From Tritrichomonas musculus (lineage: Eukaryota > Parabasalia > Tritrichomonadida > Tritrichomonadidae): a stretch of DNA of 64,000 nt. The notes beneath the pieces are model-generated. The model was not told the origin of the DNA, searched no databases, and was given only the letters and a program-made list of their open reading frames with translations. Below are positions 41,293 through 51,245 of the stretch, piece by piece. The stretch's first letter is position 1. The number at the start of each line of letters is the position of its first letter. The stretch covers positions 744,001 to 808,000 of the forward strand of contig JAPFFF010000027.1 of assembly GCA_039105265.1 (NCBI GenBank). The letters run 5' to 3'. The translations under genes and the position numbers were made by a program.

Positions 41293-43152
41293 TCATAAAA
41301 TATCAATTTGATTTAAATTGTCATCATTTTCTTCGATTTCATTGGTGAAATTATCATCATCTTGGTTTTCAAATAATTCTTCTAGCTGTAGATCTGTTAA
41401 ATCTTCTTTGGCCATCAAATCTTTTAACTCTTTAGCATTTTTGATTTCTCTTGCTAGAATATTTCTTCCCTGACGAAAATTTTTGTCTTCTCTCGTAAAT
41501 CTGAGAGATCCTTTCTCAACAGAATCGATAAATGAATATAAATTGATATAAAAATCGTCTTTTATATCAAGATAATTTCCAAAAACTGACATTTTCTCTA
41601 ATCTTTCTATAACATAAAATGAATTTAAATTGCCTCCAAATTCATTTGTATAGATATTTGGATCATAATGTGTTCCCTCAACAGAATAACGTGTTCTTTT
41701 TATTGTATTTGTTTCTTGTCTGCTTTGTATATTGAAAATAATGTTACTTTTCTCAATACAATTCATTGTATTATCTAAAGTGTCAACTCCTTGTGCCATT
41801 CCTCGAATCAATGCATGAAAATGTTCCTGGAGCATAGTTCCATATTGTGCAAAGTTAAATACGCCAGTTGATGCTTCGAATTCTGCGTAAACTATTGAAA
41901 CTGTTACCAATGCTCTTTTTATAGCTATTCTTGGCATAATCATTTTTCTGTTCTTGTCTTTCTTTTGTAATTCATAAATTTTTTTAAATCCATATATGTA
42001 GCATTCAAGCAAAAACAATCGAGTATTTTTCCCTATTATTTGATTGTTATATGCTTCGTTCCAGCAACAAAGAGGAAATAGGAAGAATATTAAATCAAAG
42101 TTTCCATTTAAAAATACTGATGCCAAAACTTGAAAATTAAATATTTCAAGTGGAAAGGTATCTTGCAATTTAGAAAGAGTAAATTTGTCAGTTATAGCAG
42201 CATTATTTCCTAATATATCATATAAATCGTCAACAGAAACAGTTACATTTTTCATTTTAATCTCGGAAAAATTAATCTGTGTTCTACGGTTTTTCATGAA
42301 ATGTATCATGTCTCCTATGATTAAGCAAAATCCGATAACAGCATATTGATTTTTTAAATTCTGAATGAATTCAAAAAGTTCATCAATTCCATTAGTTTTT
42401 ATATATAAATACAACTTTATGAAAGCATCATTATATACAGGATTATAACCACTATCCCCATCGGTTGATAAGTATTGAAATGCAACTGGTGAATCATTGG
42501 AAAACAATTCATTGACTTTTAACTTTATTATATTCAATGTATCAGGATTCACTTTTCCATTTTGATGTTTGAGAACCTTTATACAAAATGGTTTAATTTT
42601 GCTATTAAGTGGTATTAAATAAAATAAAATTAAATTCTTTATAACAGACAAAGTTTTCTTGAACAAGGCTATTTCAATAGCATCTATGCTAAGAATACAT
42701 TTTATTTTTTCACCTATGATAGGTGAATTTTCATCGTAAAGCAATGATTTAAGCATTTCAATAGTATTTCCGTTTATGTCAATTCCAGTCTTGATTATAC
42801 TCATGTGAGGTTCTTCCCTTTTCTTTAAAGTTTTTACATCAGGAAATGGTAGAAAACAACGTAAAGTTTCATATGGTTTTGGACCATATTTAATGGTGCA
42901 ACACCAGTCTATAAATTCTTGCTCATAACGAAAGCCATGCCTTTCTCTGTCTTTGTTTTTTTCAATATTATCAAACATGCTATCTGACAGCGTTTGTCTC
43001 CTTGTTTTAACAGTTGAGTTTTCTGTTTTATCTGTATATTTGTGATCATGATGAACTCCATGATTTTCATTTTGTTGTGTGGTTTTGCCATTACTCATAT
43101 TCTGGTATTTCTGATTAAGAATCATTTCTTTGTAATCTTTAGATTTTTGCAT
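41293..43152 (-). CDS. Probable DDE-type transposase of an unassigned or P-like family
   Basis: This is 619 residues from the first ATG (43152). The frame is open, without ATG, back to a stop at about 43483, through the terminal repeat. A Lys/Asn-rich N-terminus precedes FIDWCCTIKYGPKPYETLRC and FLPFPDVKTLKKRE, which recall the segment before the catalytic core of P-element/THAP9 transposases (LPLPS-TLR). Candidate catalytic residues are Asp157 (LSIDAIE), Asp231 or 233 (STDGDSGYN), Asp281 with His284 (GDMIHFMKN, like the D-x2-H-x2-K-N of P transposases) and Glu443 (LQEHFHALIRG). The C-terminus is acidic. No zinc finger is obvious. It is the only gene of the transposon around it. The family is inferred from motif order; a hypothetical protein call is the fallback. 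Confidence 0.6.
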   Translation of the reverse strand: MQKSKDYKEMILNQKYQNMSNGKTTQQNENHGVHHDHKYTDKTENSTVKTRRQTLSDSMFDNIEKNKDRERHGFRYEQEFIDWCCTIKYGPKPYETLRCFLPFPDVKTLKKREEPHMSIIKTGIDINGNTIEMLKSLLYDENSPIIGEKIKCILSIDAIEIALFKKTLSVIKNLILFYLIPLNSKIKPFCIKVLKHQNGKVNPDTLNIIKLKVNELFSNDSPVAFQYLSTDGDSGYNPVYNDAFIKLYLYIKTNGIDELFEFIQNLKNQYAVIGFCLIIGDMIHFMKNRRTQINFSEIKMKNVTVSVDDLYDILGNNAAITDKFTLSKLQDTFPLEIFNFQVLASVFLNGNFDLIFFLFPLCCWNEAYNNQIIGKNTRLFLLECYIYGFKKIYELQKKDKNRKMIMPRIAIKRALVTVSIVYAEFEASTGVFNFAQYGTMLQEHFHALIRGMAQGVDTLDNTMNCIEKSNIIFNIQSRQETNTIKRTRYSVEGTHYDPNIYTNEFGGNLNSFYVIERLEKMSVFGNYLDIKDDFYINLYSFIDSVEKGSLRFTREDKNFRQGRNILAREIKNAKELKDLMAKEDLTDLQLEELFENQDDDNFTNEIEENDDNLNQIDIL

Positions 43153-43273
43153 TGATACATAAAAATAATGTTTAAATTTTTTATCAATATTAGAATAAAT
43201 ATTGTTATTACAATTAGATTTGTTTATTAATTTTTTTGAATTTATGAATGATTCTTCACTATATTTTTTATGC

Positions 43274-43322
43274 AAAATCGGAGAGCTTGTTTGAGATTTA
43301 GGGAAAGATATTGTGAAAGAAT
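43274..43322 (+). repeat. Third partial copy of the tRNA-related repeat, inside the transposon
   Basis: AAATCGGAGAGCTTGTTTGA and what follows to GTGAAAGAA repeats, nearly base for base, the stretch at 43403-43446 just outside the right terminal repeat, and copy 1. Both stretches are in the same minus-strand open frame and would encode FTISFPKSQTSSPIL. So the transposon carries internally part of the repeat it landed in. Confidence 0.8.
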
Positions 43323-43391
43323 TATCTTGAGTTTGTTTGTTTGATAACGATGTGTTGGAATTTAAAAGAGAATTGTTATGTAAATCACTGT

Positions 43392-43452
43392 TAGTTTGTA
43401 AAATCGGAGAGCTTGTTTGAGATTTAGGGAAAGAAATTGTGAAAAAATTTAA
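43392..43452 (+). repeat. tRNA-related repeat copy 2, right arm
   Basis: Starts with the duplicated TA, then GTTTGTAAAATCGGAGAGCT and on to GAAATTGTGAAAAAATTT; continues the left arm interrupted at 40937. Confidence 0.75.
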
Positions 43453-43879
43453 ATTAATTACGGTAGAGGGCTTGTTTACAATTCATTTTTGAGGCTATTA
43501 TAATGGAGTTTGAAATTATTACTGTATTATTACTCTACTTGAGATTATTTCTATAATCAAACGATTATTTTGAATTCAAATTTTTTTGAATATCGCATAG
43601 AACCCTATTTTATGTTGACCTATATATCTTTTTAAATGGATATTTTATACTTTTATTAATAAATAATGTTCACTATAAATTTTTATTTTCAGATGATAAT
43701 AAAAATCAATTCAAATTATTTGAATTTATAAAATATTGAAAAAAATAAATATCTTAAAAATATCTTATTAAATTTATTAACTAAACTTATAAATATAAAA
43801 TTAAAATTAACAGAATTCAAAAAATTTGATTATTAATATATTATTTAATAAGTTTAGGGAAAAAAAATCTTTTTATGTT
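43453..43879. other. AT-rich upstream region of the neurofibromin-like gene
   Basis: No gene or repeat is seen. The promoter lies at the right end. Confidence 0.4.
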
Positions 43880-43884
43880 TCATA
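43880..43884 (+). promoter_or_regulatory. Candidate initiator of the neurofibromin-like gene
   Basis: TCATA fits TCA-Y-W. The +1 A at 43882 is 17 bases before the ATG at 43899. Confidence 0.5.
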
Positions 43885-43898
43885 GAATTTTCGCATAA

Positions 43899-46800
43899 AT
43901 GAAATCTTCTATCTTCAATATATGTAAGCAAACTGAGGATGATATATCAAAATTAGACTTAAATACAGATATATTCAAATGGTTTGACCCTTTGCTATGG
44001 ATTGAATCAAACGAGAAGTTATTTTTTATGTCGATTATGGACTTTTCCGAAAACAATAGCACAGAATTATATTTAATATTACTAAAAGAACTGTTAGATC
44101 GTTTTACAAAAATTTCAAATGCTAATATTCAGATTTCTTGTTCAAAATTACAAACACCTGCCATAATGACTTTAATTTTATGGGAGATTATAAAACATAT
44201 ACAAATAAAACCCACTGAAAACTCGGGTTTAAACGAAGAAATATCAGATTTACTTACAAACGTAGTTGTATATGATTATTCACAAATTCGATACAGCGAT
44301 GAATACATTAATCTATTCAAAAATCTTTATAAAAGCGTTATTAAATCGACTGGATTTCTTGGAACTAGTTTAATAAAAAAAGTATTTATAAAAATCGACG
44401 AAATGAAAACAGATTTACATAAAGCCTTAAATCAACTATCAATTACGATTTGTTCGATAGATACATTTAAATATTTTCTTGCCAACTCTGAAAAATTATT
44501 TTTATCCGTAAACAAACAAGATAAACCTGCATTTTATGAAAGCTATTACGAAATTATATCTAATTTTTACATTAATTACCCACAAATTCACCAAACTTTT
44601 GTTGTATCCGGCCTAGATGAGGCATCAACTCTTTTTATATCGTTAGCCAAGCAAAAGATTATTGAACCCCAAATCCTTCCTGTTTTATCTTCACTACTTC
44701 CTCTTACTTATTCTAATAATAAGTTAAGCAATGACAAAACTAAGAAGACAATTCAGCCCATCTTTAAATCGATCCAAGGCTTTGGCTCGAAGAAAGATCC
44801 TACAATTCAGCGTCATTATATTGAAGCTTTTTTAGAATTAATTGAAGGCTCATTTTATTCAAATAATTCAGAAGATGAACCATTTATCTCAATAAATAAA
44901 TTCATAGAAAAAAATATTAAAGAATTTGAAAATATATTATTAACAAATCTTTCCGATTCCCATCCAGATAAAAAATTATTATCACTTGTAACACGATATG
45001 CTTCCTATGACTTTATTTTTAACGCAAATGCGAAAAATGCAGACAGGCCAAGACCAATAGACTCCATTATCGAAAAAGCGGTTATTTGTCAAAGTTGGAG
45101 TTACTGGGAAAGGGCCATTGAATTCTTTATCTACATTTTTAATAGATGGTCTCAACATCCACGCTATAAAAAAATAATTGAAAGTTTTGTCTCAAAAAGT
45201 GAAAAAATTTTCAGAATCACACTTGACAAAACGTTTCAAATATGCAAATCTTGCAATGGAATCATCAACAGAGTTCTTGATGATGATTCATGTGCAGATT
45301 TCGTTCAAAGTCTCACACAACTTTTTGAATACTCAACGATCAACTTTTCAGTGTACTCATCTTTTAAACTCCAATATTCAGAGTATTCATCCACCTCAAT
45401 GAAAATATACTTTCCATATCAAACAACAGTTCTATATGAAGATGGAATTGATCTTGAAACGTTCATCAAATTCCTCCTCGGACTGATTCCGATGGCATTC
45501 AGAGTGAGCTCACGAACATTGATGTCCACTGCTTCTTGTCTTCGTAACATTTGGACATTCAATGAGAAGTCAGTTGAAGGTAAAGATAACAAGACAATAT
45601 TGAACCATGTTTATGAAATTGTCAAAGTTTTCTATGAAGCTATTAAATCATCAATGGAGCACTTTTTCAATGGAATGACGTATTATCAGATTTACCCATA
45701 CTTGTTCTATCGTTTCCTACATTGGTCGTACAGTGCATTGAAGGCAACACTAGAAAAAGAAGACCAAAACCAAAACAAATCTATCCTGATGACAGTGAAC
45801 TACATTCAAAACTTTTTGAATGCTTCACTTATAATTCATGCAATTTCAAGCGACCAAGTAACCATTCAATTAGCAAACAATTGCGACCGATTAATCAAAG
45901 AAATTATTCAATTGTACAACGTTGACTTGTTTGAAAGTGGCTTCATATCGTACACAACGAGACACGAGAAAATTGAAGGAAACGTCTCATTACTAACCAA
46001 CATCACAGGTGAAATATTTGACCTTTGGCTCAAATTTGTGAAGAAGCAAATTGATGACGTTGAGAGAGCTTTGTTCACCGAAAAAGGATCAGTTAAAGAA
46101 GCCGTCATATCACGTGCATTTTTGGCATCTTCACTGCAATTGACAGCAACTTCATCTTCACCATCCTTGGCTCAAAACTTATCGGCATCCAACTCAAATT
46201 TGAGTGGAAATATGACTCTCTCAAATTCATCAATGGTAATCAGTAGTAATGCCAACTCGTCTACTACTTTGCTATCACCAAAAGAAGTTCAAATAAGGAA
46301 ACTGATTTCAAACCAACACTTGATTTCATCTGTAACGTCTTTTCTTTGCCGTTTCATTGAAATTTTGAAGAACGATGTTTTCAACAAGCTGATTAATAAG
46401 ATCAACTTTTCATCACAAATAGGTGAAAATGACAATTCATCTGAAAATGAAGATGTTCTTCGAGAATTTTTCTCAATGTGTTACTCATATATAAACTCGT
46501 TACCAAGTGTTGACATATCCTTCACAACTTCATTCAAAACACTCAATGACGACTCGATTCGAATCTTCATTGATTTAGCCAAATCACGGCTACTTAAAAA
46601 GGTCCAAAATTTCCAATATGGCCGACCTTATTTTTGGCTGAATTTCATTCAAATTTGCATCACATTGTCATCAAGAGAGAAGCTAACAACAAACATCATT
46701 CATTTCATAATAGATGATGTCATTCCGATCTTCTTCTCAATTATTGAATTCAACGTCTTTTCGAACTCTTTTTTGGCTCCTTTAATGAACTCAATGTGCG

Positions 46801-49800
46801 ATTTAATATCAGTCTTTTACAAGTACATTTACAATTGTAAAGATTGCTTTGACTTGACAATTTTGTATCCCAAACAAAGACTGACTATTTATTCAATTTT
46901 AGAAATTTGTATCAATTTTGCAAATTCAGATCAAATCACATTCTTTGAAATCTTACAAACTGCTCTTAGAACGTTATCTTCTTTATTTGAGAATCTTGAT
47001 TTAAACATAACTTCATCCAATCATCATGTTGATGATATTTCTTCAGAGCAAAGGTTTTACAAAGATGTAATTTTCTTCTTATCTTTCTTTAACATTTGTA
47101 TACAACAGACACAGAATGTAGATGTAATTACATGGGTCTTAAAATGCATGAATTACATCATTAAAAATAATCCTTCTTCATGGCCAGTTTATGCCTATTT
47201 TGCAGACACTTCTAATCAATTATTTAAGGCGTTATTAATTGAATCATTAACGATAACTTGTGGCTCAATTTACCATTCTCAAATTGACTATGAAAGTATG
47301 ATGGCTCCACAGAAAGATAAGACAATTTTAAAGTCTCAAAGAGAAAAAATGGAAGTGAATTACCTCCTTTATAGTGTTAAATCTAAATTGGAGGATTCAT
47401 CATATGACAACTTTGAATTGATCAAATCTTTTCCTTATAAAGAATTGACAAAACCATTTGATATCTTAACTAGAGATAACTTTTCATTCTTCAAAACAAA
47501 TCAAACAAACAACCTTCGTTTCCTTGAGAGTTGCATTTCATGCGTTGTCTTTTACAACATGCATGACAATCTGTTTGAAGAAATGACAAAACAAGTGAAA
47601 AGTCATTCTTTTGATTCACAAAATCCTGTCTCATTGTTCTTTACTTGCTGGATTTTGTACTCAGTAAGGAAGTGGCAATTGACACCTTTAATTAATTCGG
47701 TTTCTCTCAATGAACCAAACAACTTCATCGATCAATTCGATCCACCTCCTTTCTTTGCCTATTACATAGCCAAATTTGCAAAGCTGACATCAAACAGTGC
47801 CTGCAAGGACATGTTCTTGAAGTGCTTCTTGGAGCCACTGATCTATTGCCCATTGACATATGATGTGAAAAAGTTCATATCAAAAAGTTTGGCTGAAAAG
47901 TTTATCTCAAAATTGATTGAACTTCCTGAATTTGACAAGTTGTTGTCATCTTTGATTGAAGCTCAATTAATTTACCCAGTCATTGATAACGAACATTTCC
48001 CAATTGATCGTTCATTGGTCCTATCGTTCATATCAGAAAGGCCAAAAGCAATTGACAAGCTGTACGGAATGATTGACCAGAAAAGCTACGATCAAATCGA
48101 GGAAATAAAAGAAGATTCGGCAAAATGCACGGCCATTCAATATATCAATTTCTTATCGGTCTCTGATTGGATTAAAGATGCAGGAATCATCAATAATTGC
48201 CGAGTTATTTACGTCCTTATCTCGAACATTTCTGTTGTTGCACCAAATTCAATAGCTGCTGACTTTTTCAATCATTTTTCATCGTCTTCTGATGACAAAA
48301 AGTTGATTTTTATGGTCGACTTATCGTTCATACCAGATAAGGATTCAATTTTTGAAGCATTTTTGAAAATTTCAGAACAAGCTTCAGATGACTTCACTTC
48401 ACGTATTGAAAAAGTTTATCTTGTCAATCCATCAATGGACACGACCCAACTTTTGAATGAAAAACTTGGCAATAAAATCCAACTCAGTTGGGTGAATAAG
48501 TATGAAATTGTGAGTGACATTACGACGGTTATTCCAAAAGATAGCAAAGTTTATTTGCCTATCTCACTGTTCAGCACAATTAAGGAACAAAAGTACTCGT
48601 TCAATGTCAAGTATCAACAGGAAATGGCCTTGTTCTCTATTTGTGATGACAGCTTTGTTTTGTCGACACATCGGTCACTGTTCATTAACAACAACATCCT
48701 CAATCGAATTAGCTTTCCTATTTCTTCGATTGACTCATTGAAGGAGCTGAATGACAACAAGGGACGCTTCGTTACAATTCAGGCACATTTTGCTTCAAAC
48801 GGACCTAAAGAATATCGAATTGAAACCGATAATTCGAATTCAATTTTGTTCGTTTACAACCTCCTTCGTCAAAGATACAATTTCGGGTCATCGACAAGGC
48901 TTGTAAGTCACAATGCTACAACAACGACAACAGCAACGGCTAGCTCATTTCGTGTATCAAATCTCGCTTCCACCGCCAGCAGCAGCAACCTCGTTACTAG
49001 CAACAACAACAACAGAAACAGCGCAAACAACATTGAAATCAATTTCATCAAGAATTCAGATTCCGATAAGAAATTGAGAGATATTCTGTTGTCTATATCA
49101 CCAAGCCTTCAAACACAGATGCTTTCATATTCCATTTATCAAATGTCATCGCCAGAATCAATCAAAGCTCTGGGCTTTCAAATGTTTCAACTTTTTGAAT
49201 CAGCATTCAATTTTGATGATGAGCCAAGTTTCCACATGACGAAGTCGATGCCTTTCGACAATGAAAACATGATTAATTTGTCGATTCTCTTCAACATGAT
49301 TGAGAAGAAATCGGTTAAATTGCTCGAGAACGTTGCAATTTGTGTCAGTTTTTATTTGAATTCAAAAACATCGAGCCAGTCACTTCAGAATTTACTTCCA
49401 CTTTTTGTGAGGTTTATCAACATAACGAACAACAAGTCCTCGATGTGTCGAGTTCTCACAAACATCCTCAAAACATCGAGAAAGCAGCCAAACATCTCAA
49501 TTCTTGAACGGTTTTTCTTCAGTAAATTCACCAATGATTTGGCCTTCGACGTTACAATTCCGATCTTGATCAGGGCTTCAAAAGGGATCAAAGGACGCGA
49601 GGCAAGTCGAACTGAAGAATTCATTGACAACGTCTATATTGAAATCTATCTTCAATCGTTAATGAACGTTAATCCAAAAATTGTATGTGAAATAATTGAG
49701 AAGAATTTGAGCGGCTCAGTCTCAAAACGCTCTTTTGGAAATCTATTTCCAACAGACAAAGTGCTGGCCACAATCATCTCTCTTCCGTTCCATTCAAAAG

Positions 49801-51245
49801 AGTTCCTGTCAAATAACCTCGGCCTCTTTTTCTTCTGCTCTTTGCTCGAAGGCATTTATGATCCGCCTGGCGTCGTTACCTACACGAAGAAGTGCTACAA
49901 CATGATTTTCTCTTTGCTTGTCTACATCAAAGGCGAAGGTGTTCCGCAGATGCTTTCGTACATGCAGAACATTATGAAAATGATTGAAAATCCGAGAATT
50001 TTGAAGTTAAGTGACCTCATCAATTCAATTGATGAACTGTTACTTTTGCTTGACCAAAATCAGCATGACACTTTTCGCCAACTTTTGACAGCCTCGACTA
50101 AAGAATACAACATTCGCAATTGGTACATAAAAGGATTCGCCGAGGCCTTCTTTAATAAAGGAAGCTTGGAATCAGCAGTCCGTTTCATCAAGCTGATGCC
50201 CGACCTTTACATATCGCCTCTTTACGGCTTCCAAAAGTTAGCGATATGCTATGACACCTTTGAAATTTTGATAAGAAATGACAAAATAAGTCAAGATAAA
50301 CAAATTCCACTTCAATTGCTCTGGGCATCCTTGATTTCCTCGACGCATCCGAACACGAGGCTTCGTGAATCTTCGCTTCAGTTATTGAAGACAATCATGA
50401 CATATTTGTACTCAAAAAGTGACACAAAAATAGTGTCTGAGTTCATCAAAGAAGTCATCAGTTCACGCAACGATTCCGAGATATTTAACTCAATTGTGAC
50501 TGAGTTTGAAAAGCTGATGGACATTGATTTCAACAGCAGCTACAGCGTCTCAATCATCTCGATCTTGGTGAAAGGAACCTGCGGCATGGACATGGAAAGC
50601 AGGAAGAATCCAAACGACTTTTTCAAATGGTGTTTCAAATCATTCAAAAGTGATATGAGAACAGCAGTTATGTTCCTCTTGCCTTTGCTCATTTTCCAGA
50701 ATTCTTTCTATTACACATCGACCGTTTACTCAGTCTCCACATCGGCTGAAATTTCTTCATTTTTGTCGAATTCGTCGATTTCGTCTTCGAAGATTTTGGA
50801 ATGGGCAAACGCTTCTCTTGAAAGCGAGCAATTCAAGTCAATCCAAGAAATCATTTTTTACGATTTCGAACAAAGAAGCGAAGATGAAAAGAATTGGATT
50901 TTATGCTTCCTCGATCGATTCTTCGGCGAAAGCTCCTGCCCTTATTGCGTGGGCGTAATTGCCGACACACTTTTGTATGGCGTCGATCATTTCGGCAGCA
51001 TTTTGTGCAGAATTAATCGTTCTATTATCGAAAAGTGCCAGTCAATGATAGATATCTTGAAGTCTGTCGACGGAGTGGAAAAGTTGTCGACAATAATTGC
51101 AGCTTTCGTTGACGCTTCAAACAAAAGCTCTGTAACTCAGACTGAAATAGCTAAAGATATCTATAAAAGAGCTGATAAAGAAAAAATTAGCGAACTAATC
51201 GTAAAGACAATCAATGAAATTACTAGATTGGCTAAGAAAAGATAA
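43899..51245 (+). CDS. Neurofibromin/Ira-like giant protein with CRAL-TRIO-PH module, no visible RasGAP domain
   Basis: This is a 2,448-residue, mostly helical (HEAT-like) protein. Residues about 1430-1670 match the Sec14/CRAL-TRIO plus PH-like module of neurofibromin. KLIFMVDLSFIPD corresponds to the EIVVDLTH strand, IEKVYLVNPSMD to the VYIYNCN strand, and a PH-like beta segment follows (SFVLSTHRSLFINN, ISFPISSID). Downstream ALGFQMFQLFESAFNF resembles the start of neurofibromin's C-terminal helical region. In neurofibromin the RasGAP domain lies just before this module; here I find no arginine-finger loop and no FLRFLNPA-type motif. Low-complexity Ser/Asn and Thr/Ala stretches occur near 760-790 and 1670-1710. 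A lipid-binding scaffold on membranes is inferred. If the GAP is really missing, Ras inactivation is not its job. Family confidence is moderate. Confidence 0.6.
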   Translation: MKSSIFNICKQTEDDISKLDLNTDIFKWFDPLLWIESNEKLFFMSIMDFSENNSTELYLILLKELLDRFTKISNANIQISCSKLQTPAIMTLILWEIIKHIQIKPTENSGLNEEISDLLTNVVVYDYSQIRYSDEYINLFKNLYKSVIKSTGFLGTSLIKKVFIKIDEMKTDLHKALNQLSITICSIDTFKYFLANSEKLFLSVNKQDKPAFYESYYEIISNFYINYPQIHQTFVVSGLDEASTLFISLAKQKIIEPQILPVLSSLLPLTYSNNKLSNDKTKKTIQPIFKSIQGFGSKKDPTIQRHYIEAFLELIEGSFYSNNSEDEPFISINKFIEKNIKEFENILLTNLSDSHPDKKLLSLVTRYASYDFIFNANAKNADRPRPIDSIIEKAVICQSWSYWERAIEFFIYIFNRWSQHPRYKKIIESFVSKSEKIFRITLDKTFQICKSCNGIINRVLDDDSCADFVQSLTQLFEYSTINFSVYSSFKLQYSEYSSTSMKIYFPYQTTVLYEDGIDLETFIKFLLGLIPMAFRVSSRTLMSTASCLRNIWTFNEKSVEGKDNKTILNHVYEIVKVFYEAIKSSMEHFFNGMTYYQIYPYLFYRFLHWSYSALKATLEKEDQNQNKSILMTVNYIQNFLNASLIIHAISSDQVTIQLANNCDRLIKEIIQLYNVDLFESGFISYTTRHEKIEGNVSLLTNITGEIFDLWLKFVKKQIDDVERALFTEKGSVKEAVISRAFLASSLQLTATSSSPSLAQNLSASNSNLSGNMTLSNSSMVISSNANSSTTLLSPKEVQIRKLISNQHLISSVTSFLCRFIEILKNDVFNKLINKINFSSQIGENDNSSENEDVLREFFSMCYSYINSLPSVDISFTTSFKTLNDDSIRIFIDLAKSRLLKKVQNFQYGRPYFWLNFIQICITLSSREKLTTNIIHFIIDDVIPIFFSIIEFNVFSNSFLAPLMNSMCDLISVFYKYIYNCKDCFDLTILYPKQRLTIYSILEICINFANSDQITFFEILQTALRTLSSLFENLDLNITSSNHHVDDISSEQRFYKDVIFFLSFFNICIQQTQNVDVITWVLKCMNYIIKNNPSSWPVYAYFADTSNQLFKALLIESLTITCGSIYHSQIDYESMMAPQKDKTILKSQREKMEVNYLLYSVKSKLEDSSYDNFELIKSFPYKELTKPFDILTRDNFSFFKTNQTNNLRFLESCISCVVFYNMHDNLFEEMTKQVKSHSFDSQNPVSLFFTCWILYSVRKWQLTPLINSVSLNEPNNFIDQFDPPPFFAYYIAKFAKLTSNSACKDMFLKCFLEPLIYCPLTYDVKKFISKSLAEKFISKLIELPEFDKLLSSLIEAQLIYPVIDNEHFPIDRSLVLSFISERPKAIDKLYGMIDQKSYDQIEEIKEDSAKCTAIQYINFLSVSDWIKDAGIINNCRVIYVLISNISVVAPNSIAADFFNHFSSSSDDKKLIFMVDLSFIPDKDSIFEAFLKISEQASDDFTSRIEKVYLVNPSMDTTQLLNEKLGNKIQLSWVNKYEIVSDITTVIPKDSKVYLPISLFSTIKEQKYSFNVKYQQEMALFSICDDSFVLSTHRSLFINNNILNRISFPISSIDSLKELNDNKGRFVTIQAHFASNGPKEYRIETDNSNSILFVYNLLRQRYNFGSSTRLVSHNATTTTTATASSFRVSNLASTASSSNLVTSNNNNRNSANNIEINFIKNSDSDKKLRDILLSISPSLQTQMLSYSIYQMSSPESIKALGFQMFQLFESAFNFDDEPSFHMTKSMPFDNENMINLSILFNMIEKKSVKLLENVAICVSFYLNSKTSSQSLQNLLPLFVRFINITNNKSSMCRVLTNILKTSRKQPNISILERFFFSKFTNDLAFDVTIPILIRASKGIKGREASRTEEFIDNVYIEIYLQSLMNVNPKIVCEIIEKNLSGSVSKRSFGNLFPTDKVLATIISLPFHSKEFLSNNLGLFFFCSLLEGIYDPPGVVTYTKKCYNMIFSLLVYIKGEGVPQMLSYMQNIMKMIENPRILKLSDLINSIDELLLLLDQNQHDTFRQLLTASTKEYNIRNWYIKGFAEAFFNKGSLESAVRFIKLMPDLYISPLYGFQKLAICYDTFEILIRNDKISQDKQIPLQLLWASLISSTHPNTRLRESSLQLLKTIMTYLYSKSDTKIVSEFIKEVISSRNDSEIFNSIVTEFEKLMDIDFNSSYSVSIISILVKGTCGMDMESRKNPNDFFKWCFKSFKSDMRTAVMFLLPLLIFQNSFYYTSTVYSVSTSAEISSFLSNSSISSSKILEWANASLESEQFKSIQEIIFYDFEQRSEDEKNWILCFLDRFFGESSCPYCVGVIADTLLYGVDHFGSILCRINRSIIEKCQSMIDILKSVDGVEKLSTIIAAFVDASNKSSVTQTEIAKDIYKRADKEKISELIVKTINEITRLAKKR

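Larger units (their letters stand above)
40938..43391. mobile_element. Apparently intact 2,454-bp DNA transposon with 42-bp perfect terminal inverted repeats
   Basis: The left end (40938-40979, starting ACAGTGATTTACATAACA) is the exact reverse complement of the right end (43350-43391) over 42 bases. TA flanks both sides (40936-40937, 43392-43393), indicating a 2-bp TA target duplication. Removing the element and one TA joins the two arms of repeat copy 2 into a sequence that matches the uninterrupted copy 1 base for base in length with one mismatch at the junction. That confirms the borders. It holds one long gene on the minus strand. Perfect ends plus an open gene suggest recent activity. 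The TA duplication recalls Tc1/mariner or related superfamilies, but the encoded protein does not look like theirs. Confidence 0.9.

Noticed and set aside
43152-43275. Longer transposase starting at 43275
   Set aside because: The codon at 43275-43273 is TTG, not ATG; the frame stays open further upstream without any ATG, so 43152 is the first conventional start.
39889-43445. The outer matching inverted repeats read as ends of one 3.56-kb transposon
   Set aside because: The match includes the tRNA-related block, and the true insertion borders at TA 40936 and 43392 coincide with perfect 42-bp ends and an empty site in copy 1, so a nested insertion explains the data better.
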